A stretch of 64,000 bases of DNA from Eutreptiella sp. 'Long Island Sound 2002' (Eukaryota > Euglenozoa > Euglenophyceae > Eutreptiales > Eutreptiaceae). The position numbers and the translations under genes are program-made. The number at the start of each line of letters is the position of its first letter. Positions within the stretch are counted from its first letter, which is position 1. Below the pieces are notes generated by a model. That model was not told the DNA's origin. It saw only the letters and a list, made by a program, of their open reading frames with translations, and did not search any database. This document shows, in pieces, positions 55,087 to 64,000 of the stretch. The stretch spans positions 74,324,687-74,388,686 of the forward strand of contig OZ038382.1 of assembly GCA_964036045.1 (NCBI GenBank). The letters are read 5' to 3'.

Positions 55087-56663
55087 AATTGAAACCAGAA
55101 TTTGAAAAGACGCGAGTGAGGCGTCGTCCCTATCCCGCTCCACAGGAACAGGTTGAAAAAAACGAGCGCCAGATCCAGGAATGCATTGATGCTGGCCTCG
55201 TTGAAGAGTATAAGCACGGGGACTATCCCCATCACTGCAGTCCCTGTTTCCTTGTTGCCAAACCAGGGTCGACTGCCCTACGTCTGGTTGTAGACTATGG
55301 TGAGGTCAACAAGAAAACCAAGAACCACTCAGGGAGTATTCCTAACATGGAAAACACCCTGGAGCGTATTGCCAAATGCAGGTACAAGACCAAAATGGAC
55401 AAACGCTCTGGTGTCTGGCAGGTGGACCTAACCGCCGCAGCTCAGGAGCTGTTGGCCTTTATAACCCCTAAGGGTCGTGTCTTCAAGTGGAAGGTTATGC
55501 CTTTCGGGGTGGCTAATGCCCCAGCGCTCTTCCAGGAGCTTATGAACAAAATTTTGTACATACTGAGGCGCAGGCCTCTAGTACAAGAGTTGATTTCTCG
55601 GGGTGCAGAAATGGAGGCTCACATCGACGACGTGAGTTTGGGTACTAATACCAAAGAGGACCATGTCCTTCTCCTCCGTGAATTTTTCATTGTCTGTCCA
55701 GAAAACCATCTCCGAATCAAACTCGAAAAATGTGAGTTTATGAAACAGGAGATGGAGTATTTGGGTTTCGACGTGGGGTATGGCTGGTGGAAACCAGCCG
55801 CGTCTAAGATGCAGCCCCTACAGGACATGCAGATTCGCGATGACCCTAAGAAGGGCCTACACGATGTGAGGAGTTTTGTGGGCGCCTGTAATTTCTATCA
55901 GCCTCACATCCACAATTTTACTTACTCCTCTGCACCCCTCACTGACCTAATCAAGAAAACTACTCCCTGGAGGTGGACCTCCAGAGAAGAAGAGTGTGTC
56001 CAGGAGTTGAAGAAGAAAATTGCCTCCTCCAACTGCCTGGGGGTACCCCGCCCTGAGGGCGAGATAGTCCTGATCACTGATGCCAGTGATGTAGGGGGGG
56101 GTGGTACGATCTACCAATGGCAGGAGCTTAACCCCGCTGAACTAACCCACTGCCATTATCGTACTACTGGACTGAACCGTGATGGTTCGTTGAAACATGA
56201 CTATCCTACCAGTGAGTGGCGACTGGTGCCACTGGGACACTGGAATTGGAAATGGAACCAAGCGCGTTCCAACTACAGCACCTATGACCAGGAACTCCTG
56301 GCCGGTATGTTGGTGCTATCGTCACAATCCCGACTCCTGGGATCTAACCCTATTGTCTGGCTGTGTGACCAGGAGCCTGTGAAGTCTTTTCAGAAGGGCC
56401 CTGCACCAGAGAAAGCAAAGCTAAAAAGGTGGTGGACTTACCTGAGCCAGTTCAGGCCGACAGTGCATCATATCCCCGGGATAAAGAATGAACTGTCTGA
56501 CTATATATCGCGCAACAACTTCGATGCGCTTATTGGTGAGAGCTCTGAGGCGCTCGCCAGAGAGGCTTTCCAACGTATGGATGTCCAGCTTGACTTGTCC
56601 ATGCGCACTGCTGGAATCCTGGAGGGTTGGAGTCTAACCGACTATCAGTCAGAGTATGAATAA
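55077..56663 (+). CDS. G2 reverse transcriptase and RNase H
   Basis: An open frame of 528 codons. RT: MDLKLKPEFEKTRVRRRPYPAP, LRLVVDYGEVNKK, KMDKRSGVWQVDL, FGVANAPALFQELMNKIL, the active site EAHIDDVSLGT (DD at 55626-55631), LEKCEF and YLGFDVGYGWW. RNase H: ITDASDVGGGGTIYQWQ, YSTYDQELLAGMLVL, WLCDQEPV and HHIPGIKNELSDYISR. RT copies the element RNA into DNA in the particle and RNase H removes the RNA. The start Met is inside the polyprotein. TAA at 56661-56663 interrupts the frame, which resumes directly as integrase. Confidence 0.88.
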   Translation: MDLKLKPEFEKTRVRRRPYPAPQEQVEKNERQIQECIDAGLVEEYKHGDYPHHCSPCFLVAKPGSTALRLVVDYGEVNKKTKNHSGSIPNMENTLERIAKCRYKTKMDKRSGVWQVDLTAAAQELLAFITPKGRVFKWKVMPFGVANAPALFQELMNKILYILRRRPLVQELISRGAEMEAHIDDVSLGTNTKEDHVLLLREFFIVCPENHLRIKLEKCEFMKQEMEYLGFDVGYGWWKPAASKMQPLQDMQIRDDPKKGLHDVRSFVGACNFYQPHIHNFTYSSAPLTDLIKKTTPWRWTSREEECVQELKKKIASSNCLGVPRPEGEIVLITDASDVGGGGTIYQWQELNPAELTHCHYRTTGLNRDGSLKHDYPTSEWRLVPLGHWNWKWNQARSNYSTYDQELLAGMLVLSSQSRLLGSNPIVWLCDQEPVKSFQKGPAPEKAKLKRWWTYLSQFRPTVHHIPGIKNELSDYISRNNFDALIGESSEALAREAFQRMDVQLDLSMRTAGILEGWSLTDYQSEYE

Positions 56664-57605
56664 ATTCTCCAAACCCTCAACACTGGTCTCGAACCCCGTG
56701 TCATTGACGGGCACCAGTGGTATAAAAACAATCAGTACCTCTTCTACGAGGACCAAATTGTGGTGCCTGAGGAACGACTGGATGGGTGCCTACAGTGGTC
56801 CCATCTCAGTTCTGGTCACACTGGCGCTAATCGCTCAGTGGACTTCTTCCGTGAGTGCTTCTACTCTAGTCTAACCCTTACTGAACTGGGGTCGCGTATG
56901 CAGACCATTGTGGATGCTTGTGGCTGTCATGCCAGCAAGCAGAGCGACAGTAGGGATAGGGGCCTGATCTCCAGCTTACCCATACCCTATTGTGCTAACT
57001 CTCTTCTCTACGTGGATTTCATCCACGGCCTACCACGCTTTGGCGGCTATGATAGTTGCCTAGTGGTCACCTGTTGTCTATCTCGCTTCAGCCGTGTGTT
57101 CCCTTGCAGTAAGAAAATCACAGGTGAGCAGACTGTGAAAATGTTGGTCGAACAATGGTTCGAACCCTATGGAGCACCTAAGCAGGTGCACTCTGATGAG
57201 GATGTACGCATCCGCAGTGACACTGGGTGGTGCAAACGAGTGCTAAATGCCCTCAACGTGGAGGTAACCACAGGTGTGCCCTATACCCACACGTCTAACC
57301 CTCTCTGTGAGAGACAGAACCGTGTGGTGGAGCAAAACTTAAGAATCCTGATGAAACAGGAGCGCACCAAGGACTGGGTACGCCTTGTGCCCTAGGCAGT
57401 GCTGACCATGAACTCACAGCAGAGCTCTTCTACGGGTTTCACCCCCCAAGAACTATTCCATGGAGGACGACCTGCTTGGTTCTTCAAAACCCCCTTTCCT
57501 GAGGACTTCAAGAGCCCTGTGGCAGATTGGCTGGAACACAAGCAGTCTCTGGCTAACCAGGCTGGTACTAACCTGAGACACATTCGTGACCGTGAACAGA
57601 GCTGA
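56664..57605 (+). pseudogene. G2 integrase core
   Basis: In frame with RT. Zinc-binding region HLSSGHTGANRSVDFF with C-x-C at CGCHASK; catalytic residues in LLYVDFIHGLP (Asp), VHSDEDVRIRSD (Asp) and NPLCERQNRVVEQNLR (Glu). TAG at 57393-57395 and TGA at 57603-57605 interrupt an otherwise continuous frame. Confidence 0.84.
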
Positions 57606-58213
57606 CGGAACCGCCTACGGCGACCTGCCAGCTTCAACCCTAACCCTAACCCTAACCCTTCAAGGTTGGTGACCTTGTTTTGGTACACCATTCACGCCTA
57701 CCCTCCTGGCCACGTAACTGCCTACAGGACCCTTGCTTTGGACCCTATCGTATCATCAGGATAGATGGATCCAGGATCCATGTCAGGTGCAGTCCACGTC
57801 TAGGTGGTGAACTGCTGTGTGCACCTAAGCAGTTCAGGCACTATCACTCCCCAGACGACTTGTCTTGGGATGAGTGGCGCCTCAGCGACAGTGAGGTTGA
57901 GCGTATAGACCTAGAAAACGCTGCCAGTCCAGAGGAGGCAGACGAACTCGAAGAGATGACTGCCGATGAGATGGCAGTCGATGGTTACTACGTGGTTGCA
58001 GGTATTGCTCGCCACGAGTATAAACAGGGCTGAAAATTCCTAACCCTGTGGGATGGCTATGGGTTATCTGAGGCGACCTGGGAACCTATGTCAGCCTTCA
58101 TACAACTAGATGGGAGTATCAACCCCATCTTCCGCACTTACCTCGTTGAGAACAACGAGAGGCAGCTCCTAACCCGTGCTGAGACTATGTCCCAGCGTAA
58201 GAAGCGAAACTAA
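57606..58213 (+). pseudogene. G2 integrase C-terminus and chromodomain
   Basis: It reads RNRLRRPASF, then a 26-bp telomere-like insertion shifts the frame, after which KVGDLVLVHHSRLP and FGPYRIIRIDG give the C-terminal integrase domain. The chromodomain is at about 57978-58115: DGYYVVAGIARHEYKQG, a TGA (58031-58033) where G1 has Trp, then KFLTLWDGYG and EATWEPMSAF. Ends TAA at 58211-58213. Confidence 0.8.
57633..57663. repeat. Telomere-like insertion (CCCTAA)3CCC with 5-bp duplication
   Basis: TTCAA (57633-57637), then 21 nt of CCCTAA repeats (57638-57658), then TTCAA again (57659-57663). Removing 26 bp restores the integrase frame (RPASF to KVGD, matching RVPATYQEGD of G1). Confidence 0.85.
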
Positions 58214-60913
58214 TTACCCTGTGTCAGTCTACTGACAGGTGCGATGAGCACTCTTCTGCAGACGTGCCTGTGTATGGGTGTAAGAGCAGTTGTCACAGTT
58301 GCCCCGCATTGCATCGCAGGACAGGACCGTTAGCCCCCCGTGACAACCACTCCCTGGCCGAAGGCCATTGGTTTTTTTCACAGACTACTGCTTACTGAGC
58401 ACTGCACTGACCCTGTCTGTGCCCTGCAGACCCATGCCTATGGTTTCCAGCGTGGGCCAGGTGGCCGCTTATCAGGATTGCAGCCACCCAGCGAGTGTAT
58501 GCCTTGTTGACCATGTGTTGCATGGGAACTGCCCTGATGTAATGACCTTGGGGAGCCAACGAAGAACGGTGGCTTACTACACCAGGGGGGAATGACAAGC
58601 AAGGTGTTATGAGGCAAGGTGTGTCTTCCCTCCTTGGGGACAAGCGAGCCCACAGTTAGGACCCCTGACTGGTCCAGACCCATGGGATTCTGACCTTCCT
58701 TTCAGGGTTTACCATACCCCTATGTGTGCTACGTATGTCTGTGTGTGTCTCACTTCTCTCCCCGGCGTGGCTCCCGGAGACCGAGCTTCGCTGACGTCGG
58801 ACCGAAGGTCCTAATCAGGTACTATTACCACTCCTATGGTGCCCAATTTCTGTGCTGGCGCCTATCCTTCGGGGAAGACGGCAAAAGCCCTACCTACTAG
58901 AGGGGAGGGGTGGCCAAGTGTGCTAAGGGCATACAAAACGCCCATTTTTGCTACAGGCCAAAAACTAACGCACTCCCCTGCCCACGAGGAAAAGCACGCG
59001 GGACAGGAGACACCACTACACTACACTCACTAACGCCAGCACCGGCCTTCGAAGGCAGGGTGAGCACTCATCACTTGCACTCCACTCCTGCCAGGCCTGC
59101 TGACCCTAACCCCCACACACGCTACTTGGGGCTGCTGTCGAAGATGTCTCGGGCCCTAATGGCCCTCTTGTGAAGAAGACAAGAGAACACAGCGCTGCTA
59201 AGCAACTGTGGTCTAACAGGGGACGCCACAACGCGTTTCCCCTGCTAGGGCTTGGAGGGAAGAAGAGCTCTCGTTGCGTGCATAGCGCAGATGTCGTTGA
59301 AGTCGAACTGTCCTCGCCAGTCCTGGCTGAGGCACAGTCATTTGATTTGTGATCAGCGCTGCTGTTTTGCTGGGGCAGAAAAATTGATAGCCGCCGAAGG
59401 CAGCTGCTGCGTGCACCAATCACCCTGAACCTCTCCCACCTGTACAACAGAGGCAAATGACGGGGTGTTTGCGGCGGAGGAACCAAGCCACACTCCACAT
59501 ATTATACGCTTCCCAGTGTGACCTATAATACACTGTCCGCAAACACGCTGAAGGATCAGCTCTCCTGTCAAGCAAGCAAGCGTTAAGAGACTCCTCAGGT
59601 TCTCTTAAAGTACGTACCGAGGAGCCCCTGGGTAACCTAAACAAGGTTTACCATGCGCAATTCGCGTGGCCTACCCTTTAATGCATCATGTGCACGCAGG
59701 GGAGGGAGGCGAAACCGTATCCACACTGACTCAACCAGGAGGTGAGCTCCTCCTGGGCTAACCTACCTTACTCACCATGCATCGTGTGAATGCCGAATGA
59801 AGCGAACACAAAACAAGCCTAAGCGTTTTAAGCAACCCTACTTTAACGCCACGGCCACACACGAACAAACACTTTCTTTACTTACCTATGAAGAAGAAAC
59901 CAAGGGTGAATTGGGGTACAGGGAAAGCGTCACAGCGTGTGAATGCCGCGGTTAGGCACATGCATCGCGAGCACAGCGCATATTCTAACCCTACGTGCGC
60001 GCTGCGCGCTCCATTCGCATCGCATACCTTTCATTCCTGTTTTGACCTGTGCAGAGCACGAGAGAGGAACACCCGACCCCCCAACGAGCACAGTGTTGAC
60101 AACCCTAACGTTTTGGGGAAACAACCAACACGACTGCAACGCGTGAGTGTGAGATGACACTGACATACCTGAGAGGTGGGTTGTTGACCTGCTCTGTGGT
60201 GAGGGTTGAATTTGAATACTTTTCTCTGATTTTTATAAAATTTTGATGCACCTGTGCAAAAATTTCCTTTAGAACTTTAAAAACTACGGCTCATACCTTC
60301 TTTTTCAAAAGCCGTTTACGCTTGCGCAACCCTTTTCTTGGAGTCCGCTTCCTTTGCGCTTGTCTGCGACTTGGAGTTATGTGTAAAAATGACGATTACC
60401 CGCGTGGTTTCGTCAATTTTTAACGATTTGACTTGCTAAATCGCAACCCTTTCCGCTAAACCGCAGGAATCACTCCCTGTCCGTTACATTTTCTGTTTTT
60501 TTCAGCTCCTGGAGGTTTGTGTCCTCCATTGGGAGTATTGCTCCGCCCTGGCCCTTGGTCGGGACGTTTACTAAAATGCTGTTTATACAGCAATAGCCGT
60601 CGGCATTAGAGCGTTCCACTGTACCCTAGTGGGCGAGCATATGTGCCCTAGGGAGGGAGTCCTGGGTTCAAACCCCACTACCCCCAAACTTTTTCCAAAA
60701 GTTTCGTCGCACGCCGGCAACGTTTGAGGAATGCCCCATCGAAGGGACATCATTCACGGTACATTACACTGTTTTTCGAGGGTACCTACAGTGTGATAGG
60801 CTTCTTTGAACTGATGAGAATGTTTTTGGTGATTTGAATGCATTTTCTGAGGTAACTTTGGGAATATTTGAGCCTTTTTCCTTGGTCCTACTAGCTTAGC
60901 TAACTAGTACTCC
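58214..60913 (+). other. Long 3' non-coding region of G2
   Basis: About 2.7 kb between the pol stop and the polypurine tract. 58700-59780 matches the G1 block at 37430-38505 (opposite strand), including the TGTGTGCTACGTATGTCTG start and the GTATTATA/TATAATAC inverted repeat. 58214-58700 is an insertion relative to G1. 59780-60913 has no recognised content beyond the tRNA-like stretch. Confidence 0.6.
60607..60690 (+). other. tRNA-like sequence in the G2 3' region
   Basis: A TAGTGGGCGAGC stretch and a good B box (TGGG-TTCAAAC-CCCA arm) are spaced as in a tRNA, followed by CTACCCCCA. No matching 5' acceptor strand exists, so it is not a functional tRNA. Confidence 0.3.
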
Positions 60914-60920
60914 AGGGGGG
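60914..60920 (+). promoter_or_regulatory. Polypurine tract of G2
   Basis: AGGGGGG lies directly before the AGTAAG start of the 3' LTR. Confidence 0.75.
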
Positions 60921-61629
60921 AGTAAGAAAGCGTCACTGCCATGTCTTTCTTGGAGGGCTTGATCCAGGCCAAGCCCCCCTTAAAACCCTTTTGTTGATGC
61001 TATAACAAACTTAAGTGTTTTGATCTCTCTTTTGTTGCCTAAAGTACACTTTCTCAAAGTAACTAGGGTTGTGACCCTAGCCCCCCATGAAGTTCACCCC
61101 TACCACTCAACTGAGCGGAGGTACCTTCCTTCATGGAGCATATACCGAAATGGAACAGGCATTTCATGCTTTAAGCCTTGGAGGCTAAGCCTAGTGGTCT
61201 CCCACCCCAAGACCCCTATACTCAATTGTTTCTACCACTTATTGTGGTCCTACTTTGTAACTGTTTCTGAATTCAGTTGCTTGGCCAAGTCATTTTCTGT
61301 GTGGTCCTGACATCTATGCCCCACATTCCTAACAAGCACCATTTCACCCAAAAGAGTGCACATGAAGTGCCTAATGCTATCTCCGAGGCAAGAGTCAGAC
61401 CAATTTTCATATAAAATCTTTTGTATTATCCATTTGTGATTGAATCTTTGTGTATAAACCTGCTTTGTCTATCTGCAGCCCTTCTGTGTTACACTGGATT
61501 CCAAAACCAATCATTGATTCGATCCACATCCTGTTCTTGCTCTACTTGCTGCTTTGGTTTGGGTTTTCAACTACAAAACCTGCAGGATATCATCAACATA
61601 TCTAGGGCATAAATCAAGGACATCTTTCT
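60921..61629 (+). repeat. 3' LTR of G2
   Basis: 709 bp, AGTAAGAAAGCGTCACTGCC to GACATCTTTCT, followed by the CCTAC duplication and gag sequence of G3. Confidence 0.93.
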
Positions 61630-61634
61630 CCTAC

Positions 61635-62298
61635 CCCCGAACGTGGCGAAGGGAAAGGGCCTAAAAATCCCACTAACACCAACCAGGGAGGTGGTAAAGG
61701 GAGGGGTAACCTACGTGCCATGAATGAGGCTAAACCAGATGCAGGTACACCCCCCCTGTTCTACTGCAAACCTGTCAATGACAAGGGGGGACCTTGTCAT
61801 GCCTCTGACTGCGATCTCCGCAGTGGCTGTATGCTGCAGATGAAACGTCAGCAGCATACCAAAGATGGGAAACCTGTGACCCATCAGGACCATTTCAGGT
61901 GTACCATCACCTGTGGTTACTGTGGCAAATGTCGTCACTACGAGGACGAATGCCGCATCAAGAAACGCGAGAGTGACAAACTCAAGCGTCAGGAGGCGGA
62001 ACGCCAGAAGACCCAAACGCCCGCCAGAAATCCCCCGAATGGGGATAAAGGTGGTAAAGGAGGTGGCAAGGGGGGTGGCAAAAATGGACCTTCTAACCCC
62101 CAGAGTCGCTCATCAGCGCCCGTTGCTACACCCACTCCTGCTGCTACACCCGCTCCTGCCGCAGGTGACCCCAAGAAGTGCCCCCAAGGGGATAACGCTA
62201 CCCCTGAGGGGAAGAATTCCAAGAAGAGGCGCTTGGCCTGGATGGCCAAGTCCCTCATTGCTGCAGGGGTGGATGTCAAGTTCCCTGATGAGGAGTAG
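61635..62298 (+). pseudogene. G3 gag, C-terminal part
   Basis: Resumes at PERGEGKGPKNP and carries the zinc knuckle CGYCGKCRHYEDEC and the basic tail ending VDVKFPDEE. TAG at 62296-62298 is followed by GGG GGC as in G2. With 48841-50384 it makes up one uninterrupted gag frame once G2 and one TSD copy are disregarded. Confidence 0.88.
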
Positions 62299-63916
62299 GG
62301 GGGCGGCTCCGAAGAGGAGGACTTGGTTTTCTGGATCCTCGTGAAAATCGGGGATCAGGTTTTTCCAGCGGTGTTTGAAACCGGTGCAACACTTTCCATA
62401 GCCGCCTTGCGCCTGCTAAAGACTTTCAAGAAGACTAAGACCGTGGCCATAACAGTAGGGGATGGGCGTACCATCCATTCCCTGGGGGGGGTCGATGTGA
62501 CTATATGTCTGGGCGACAAAACCGTGACCCAACACTGCAGAGTGCTGGACACCGACGCCTTTCACATCGTCATTGGCATCGACTTCCTACGAAGAAACCC
62601 CCAGGTAAAAATGCTGTCCCTCCAGCGCCCCTATTCTTTGCACTGCGACTTTGGCAGTGGACCATTCTCCGTACCTTTGGAGCTGTCAGGACGAAAAGAG
62701 TCTGGGCTGCGCTACGCATCCAAGACTAACTATCGTACTGAAAACTACCAATCGGCCCGTCACGTTCTTGAAAATGGACTGGCGGCCCTTCAGGTAAACC
62801 TGGATCAGATCCAGGTTGAATTGTTTGCGAGCCAACAACAGCACATCATGCAGTTGTACTGCTCGAAACAACTGAACAATGCTTTCCTTTTTCTTCTGGA
62901 AAGCAACGGGCCTAGCGTATGCTAACCCTCCCTTCTCCCTGCTCGCGAAGGTTCTAACCAAAATCGCTTATGAGGGAGGAAGGGTTGTTATGTGCACCCC
63001 TGACTGGGGCTGCTCTGGTGAACATGCTTATCGGCGCCGTATGCTAGATCGAATGACCGTGGGAAGAGTGTAACTCCCCGACGGCCCCATCTATGTGCCT
63101 GAGGACTCAGACACAGCTATGCAGGCCCCTGAGTGGGCCAGTTTCCTGTCCATCGTCAATGGATCTCTCAATCCTGTAACCCTGTGTGACCTAGACCAGG
63201 TGCTACTGAAAGAGGTCATGGCCAAAAATCGTGGCCTGACCCTTTATTATCTCAAAAATCGATCTCCTGAGCACCTATCTGCCACACTTACAGGGTGTGA
63301 TTCTCCCGATGACTATCTGGAACCTGCAGCTGTAGAAGAGGATGCTGACGACCAACTGTCTGAGATCGCCAGCACTATTCCTTCTGTTGATCCCAGCTGT
63401 GTTGACCTAAAACATAGTGCCTTCCTAGCCCAGCTGTTGCTAGAGGAGGTAGATCTAGAGTCAACCTCTGAACCCGCTTCCCCTGTTGGGAAGCCAGTGC
63501 TACACATGCAGCCTATGCACAAAGGTGAACCCGTGGCCCGGAGTGCTGATGCTCTGGCGCGGCCTGCTGCTAATAACATGCCATTGTCTGAGCATGACAC
63601 TCAAGAACTCCGGCGGCTGTTGTACCTGAAGGCCGAAGGTATTGAGCGCCAAGAGCGGCTGCAATACCTCAGACAGACCTGGAAATCGTCCATCTGGTCT
63701 GAGGAGGACGATGAGTCCTATACGCTGCCTGATCCCGAGATACCGCTAGTGTATTCTCTGCACTATGGGCAGCAAAGTCCCCCTGAGTGGGACGATGGTT
63801 CTGTGCCTGCCGAAACTGCTGATCGGCAGAAAAAGAAAGAACATGGAAAAAGCAACCTCCATGCTGAGGAGGATTTCCTTCAGAAACTCGAGAGTCTTAA
63901 CTTGACCCCCGCGTGA
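62299..63916 (+). pseudogene. G3 retropepsin, methyltransferase-like domain and linker
   Basis: Protease: EDLVFWILVKIGDQVF, then FETGATLSIA, where the catalytic Asp is replaced by Glu (DTGA in G2), and HIVIGIDFL. It passes without frameshift into VELFASQQQH, unlike G2. An extra T near 62888 shifts the frame. NPPFSLL (62924-62935) and VVMCTPDWG follow, and TAA at 63071-63073 ends that stretch. The frame continues LPDGPIYVPEDSD and the acidic linker (intact GAG at 63701 where G2 has TAG). A one-base deletion near 63901 (LNLTPA) ends the ORF at 63916. Confidence 0.82.
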
Positions 63917-64000
63917 AGAAACTGCTGATATCCTATGAGGAGGTGTTCGGCGCCTTGCCGCCTCCCCTTTCTTGTTAAAAACTGGTCCAGATGGACCTGA
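63917..64000 (+). pseudogene. G3 linker end and first codons of RT (cut by window)
   Basis: In the LDPRVKKLL frame it reads on to ALPPPLSC, then TAA, then KLVQMDL in the same frame. RT itself lies outside the window. Confidence 0.7.

Larger units (their letters stand above)
50385..61629 (+). mobile_element. G2: complete gypsy chromovirus-like element, 11.2 kb, nested in G3
   Basis: LTRs at 50385-51093 and 60921-61629, both 709 bp, differing at about 18 positions by eye. Flanked by CCTAC at 50380-50384 and 61630-61634. The empty site ACCCCTACCCCCGAAC is visible in the gag of G2 itself near 52706, which proves that G2 jumped into another copy of its own gag. Order: LTR, degraded primer site (CGGTACAAGAG), gag, in-frame TAG, protease, methyltransferase-like domain, linker, RT, RNase H, integrase, chromodomain, 2.7 kb 3' region, polypurine tract, LTR. 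Gag is intact; pol has about eight lesions. Confidence 0.94.
61635..64000 (+). mobile_element. G3, right part, continuing beyond the window
   Basis: Sequence continues exactly where the gag at 50384 stopped and runs through protease, methyltransferase-like domain and linker to the first bases of RT (ATGGACCTGA at the window end). Confidence 0.9.

Noticed and set aside
28379-57605. Possible reassignment of TAG as a sense codon
   Set aside because: The hAT pseudogene and the copia RT have only TAG as nonsense codons, but the gypsy copies also carry TAA and TGA at random places, and the large host gene ends in TAA. Pseudogene decay explains this better.
60607-60690. Functional tRNA gene
   Set aside because: The T-arm and B box are good, but no acceptor stem can be formed.

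Overview
The window is nuclear DNA of a eukaryote. The evidence is GT-AG intron signals, a long satellite array, three classes of mobile element (Ty3/gypsy with chromodomain, Ty1/copia, hAT), polypurine tracts and a tRNA-primed LTR element. No operons, Shine-Dalgarno sites or bacterial gene layout are visible. A secreted protein with phytocyanin-like domains points weakly to the green lineage, for example an alga with a repeat-rich genome, and a short inserted run of CCCTAA suggests TTAGGG-type telomeres. Both points about the host are inference.

Layout. 1-14636: a satellite array. Units of about 640, 850 or 1040 bp share a module with a 21-nt perfect palindrome and a microsatellite, followed by one to three copies of a ~204-bp sub-repeat. 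A ~0.6-kb stretch of non-satellite DNA interrupts the array near 7.0-7.65 kb. 14637-18398: (GA)n and mostly unassigned DNA. 18399-24452: one intronless gene for a ~2017-aa secreted protein with leucine-rich repeats, five propeller-like repeats and two cupredoxin (phytocyanin-like) domains. 24453-26558: unassigned. 26559-27586: a broken or multi-exon unknown gene whose putative intron consists of ~80-bp tandem repeats. 28379-29341: a hAT transposase pseudogene. 29785-30965: a non-autonomous hAT element with an 8-bp target duplication, sitting in the tail of a copia pol pseudogene (31007-34171). 34172-35241: an internal gypsy pol fragment.

35547-46821 holds a complete but decayed gypsy element on the minus strand (called G1 here), with 785/786-bp LTRs and a 5-bp target duplication. 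47056-47720 is an exon-like unknown gene. From 48050 to the window end, one gypsy element (G3, plus strand) is split by a second, complete copy of its own family (G2, 50385-61629), which inserted in the gag gene of G3 and made the 5-bp duplication CCTAC.

The gypsy elements share one plan: LTR, initiator-Met primer site, gag with a CCHC zinc knuckle, an in-frame stop, retropepsin, a domain resembling a DNA adenine methyltransferase, reverse transcriptase, RNase H, integrase, chromodomain, a long 3' non-coding region, a polypurine tract and the second LTR. Two aspects stand out in all three copies: the methyltransferase-like domain between protease and reverse transcriptase, and a single in-frame stop codon separating gag from pol, which suggests stop-codon readthrough. 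All copies carry other stops and frameshifts, so none looks active as it stands. Comparisons between copies were made by eye.
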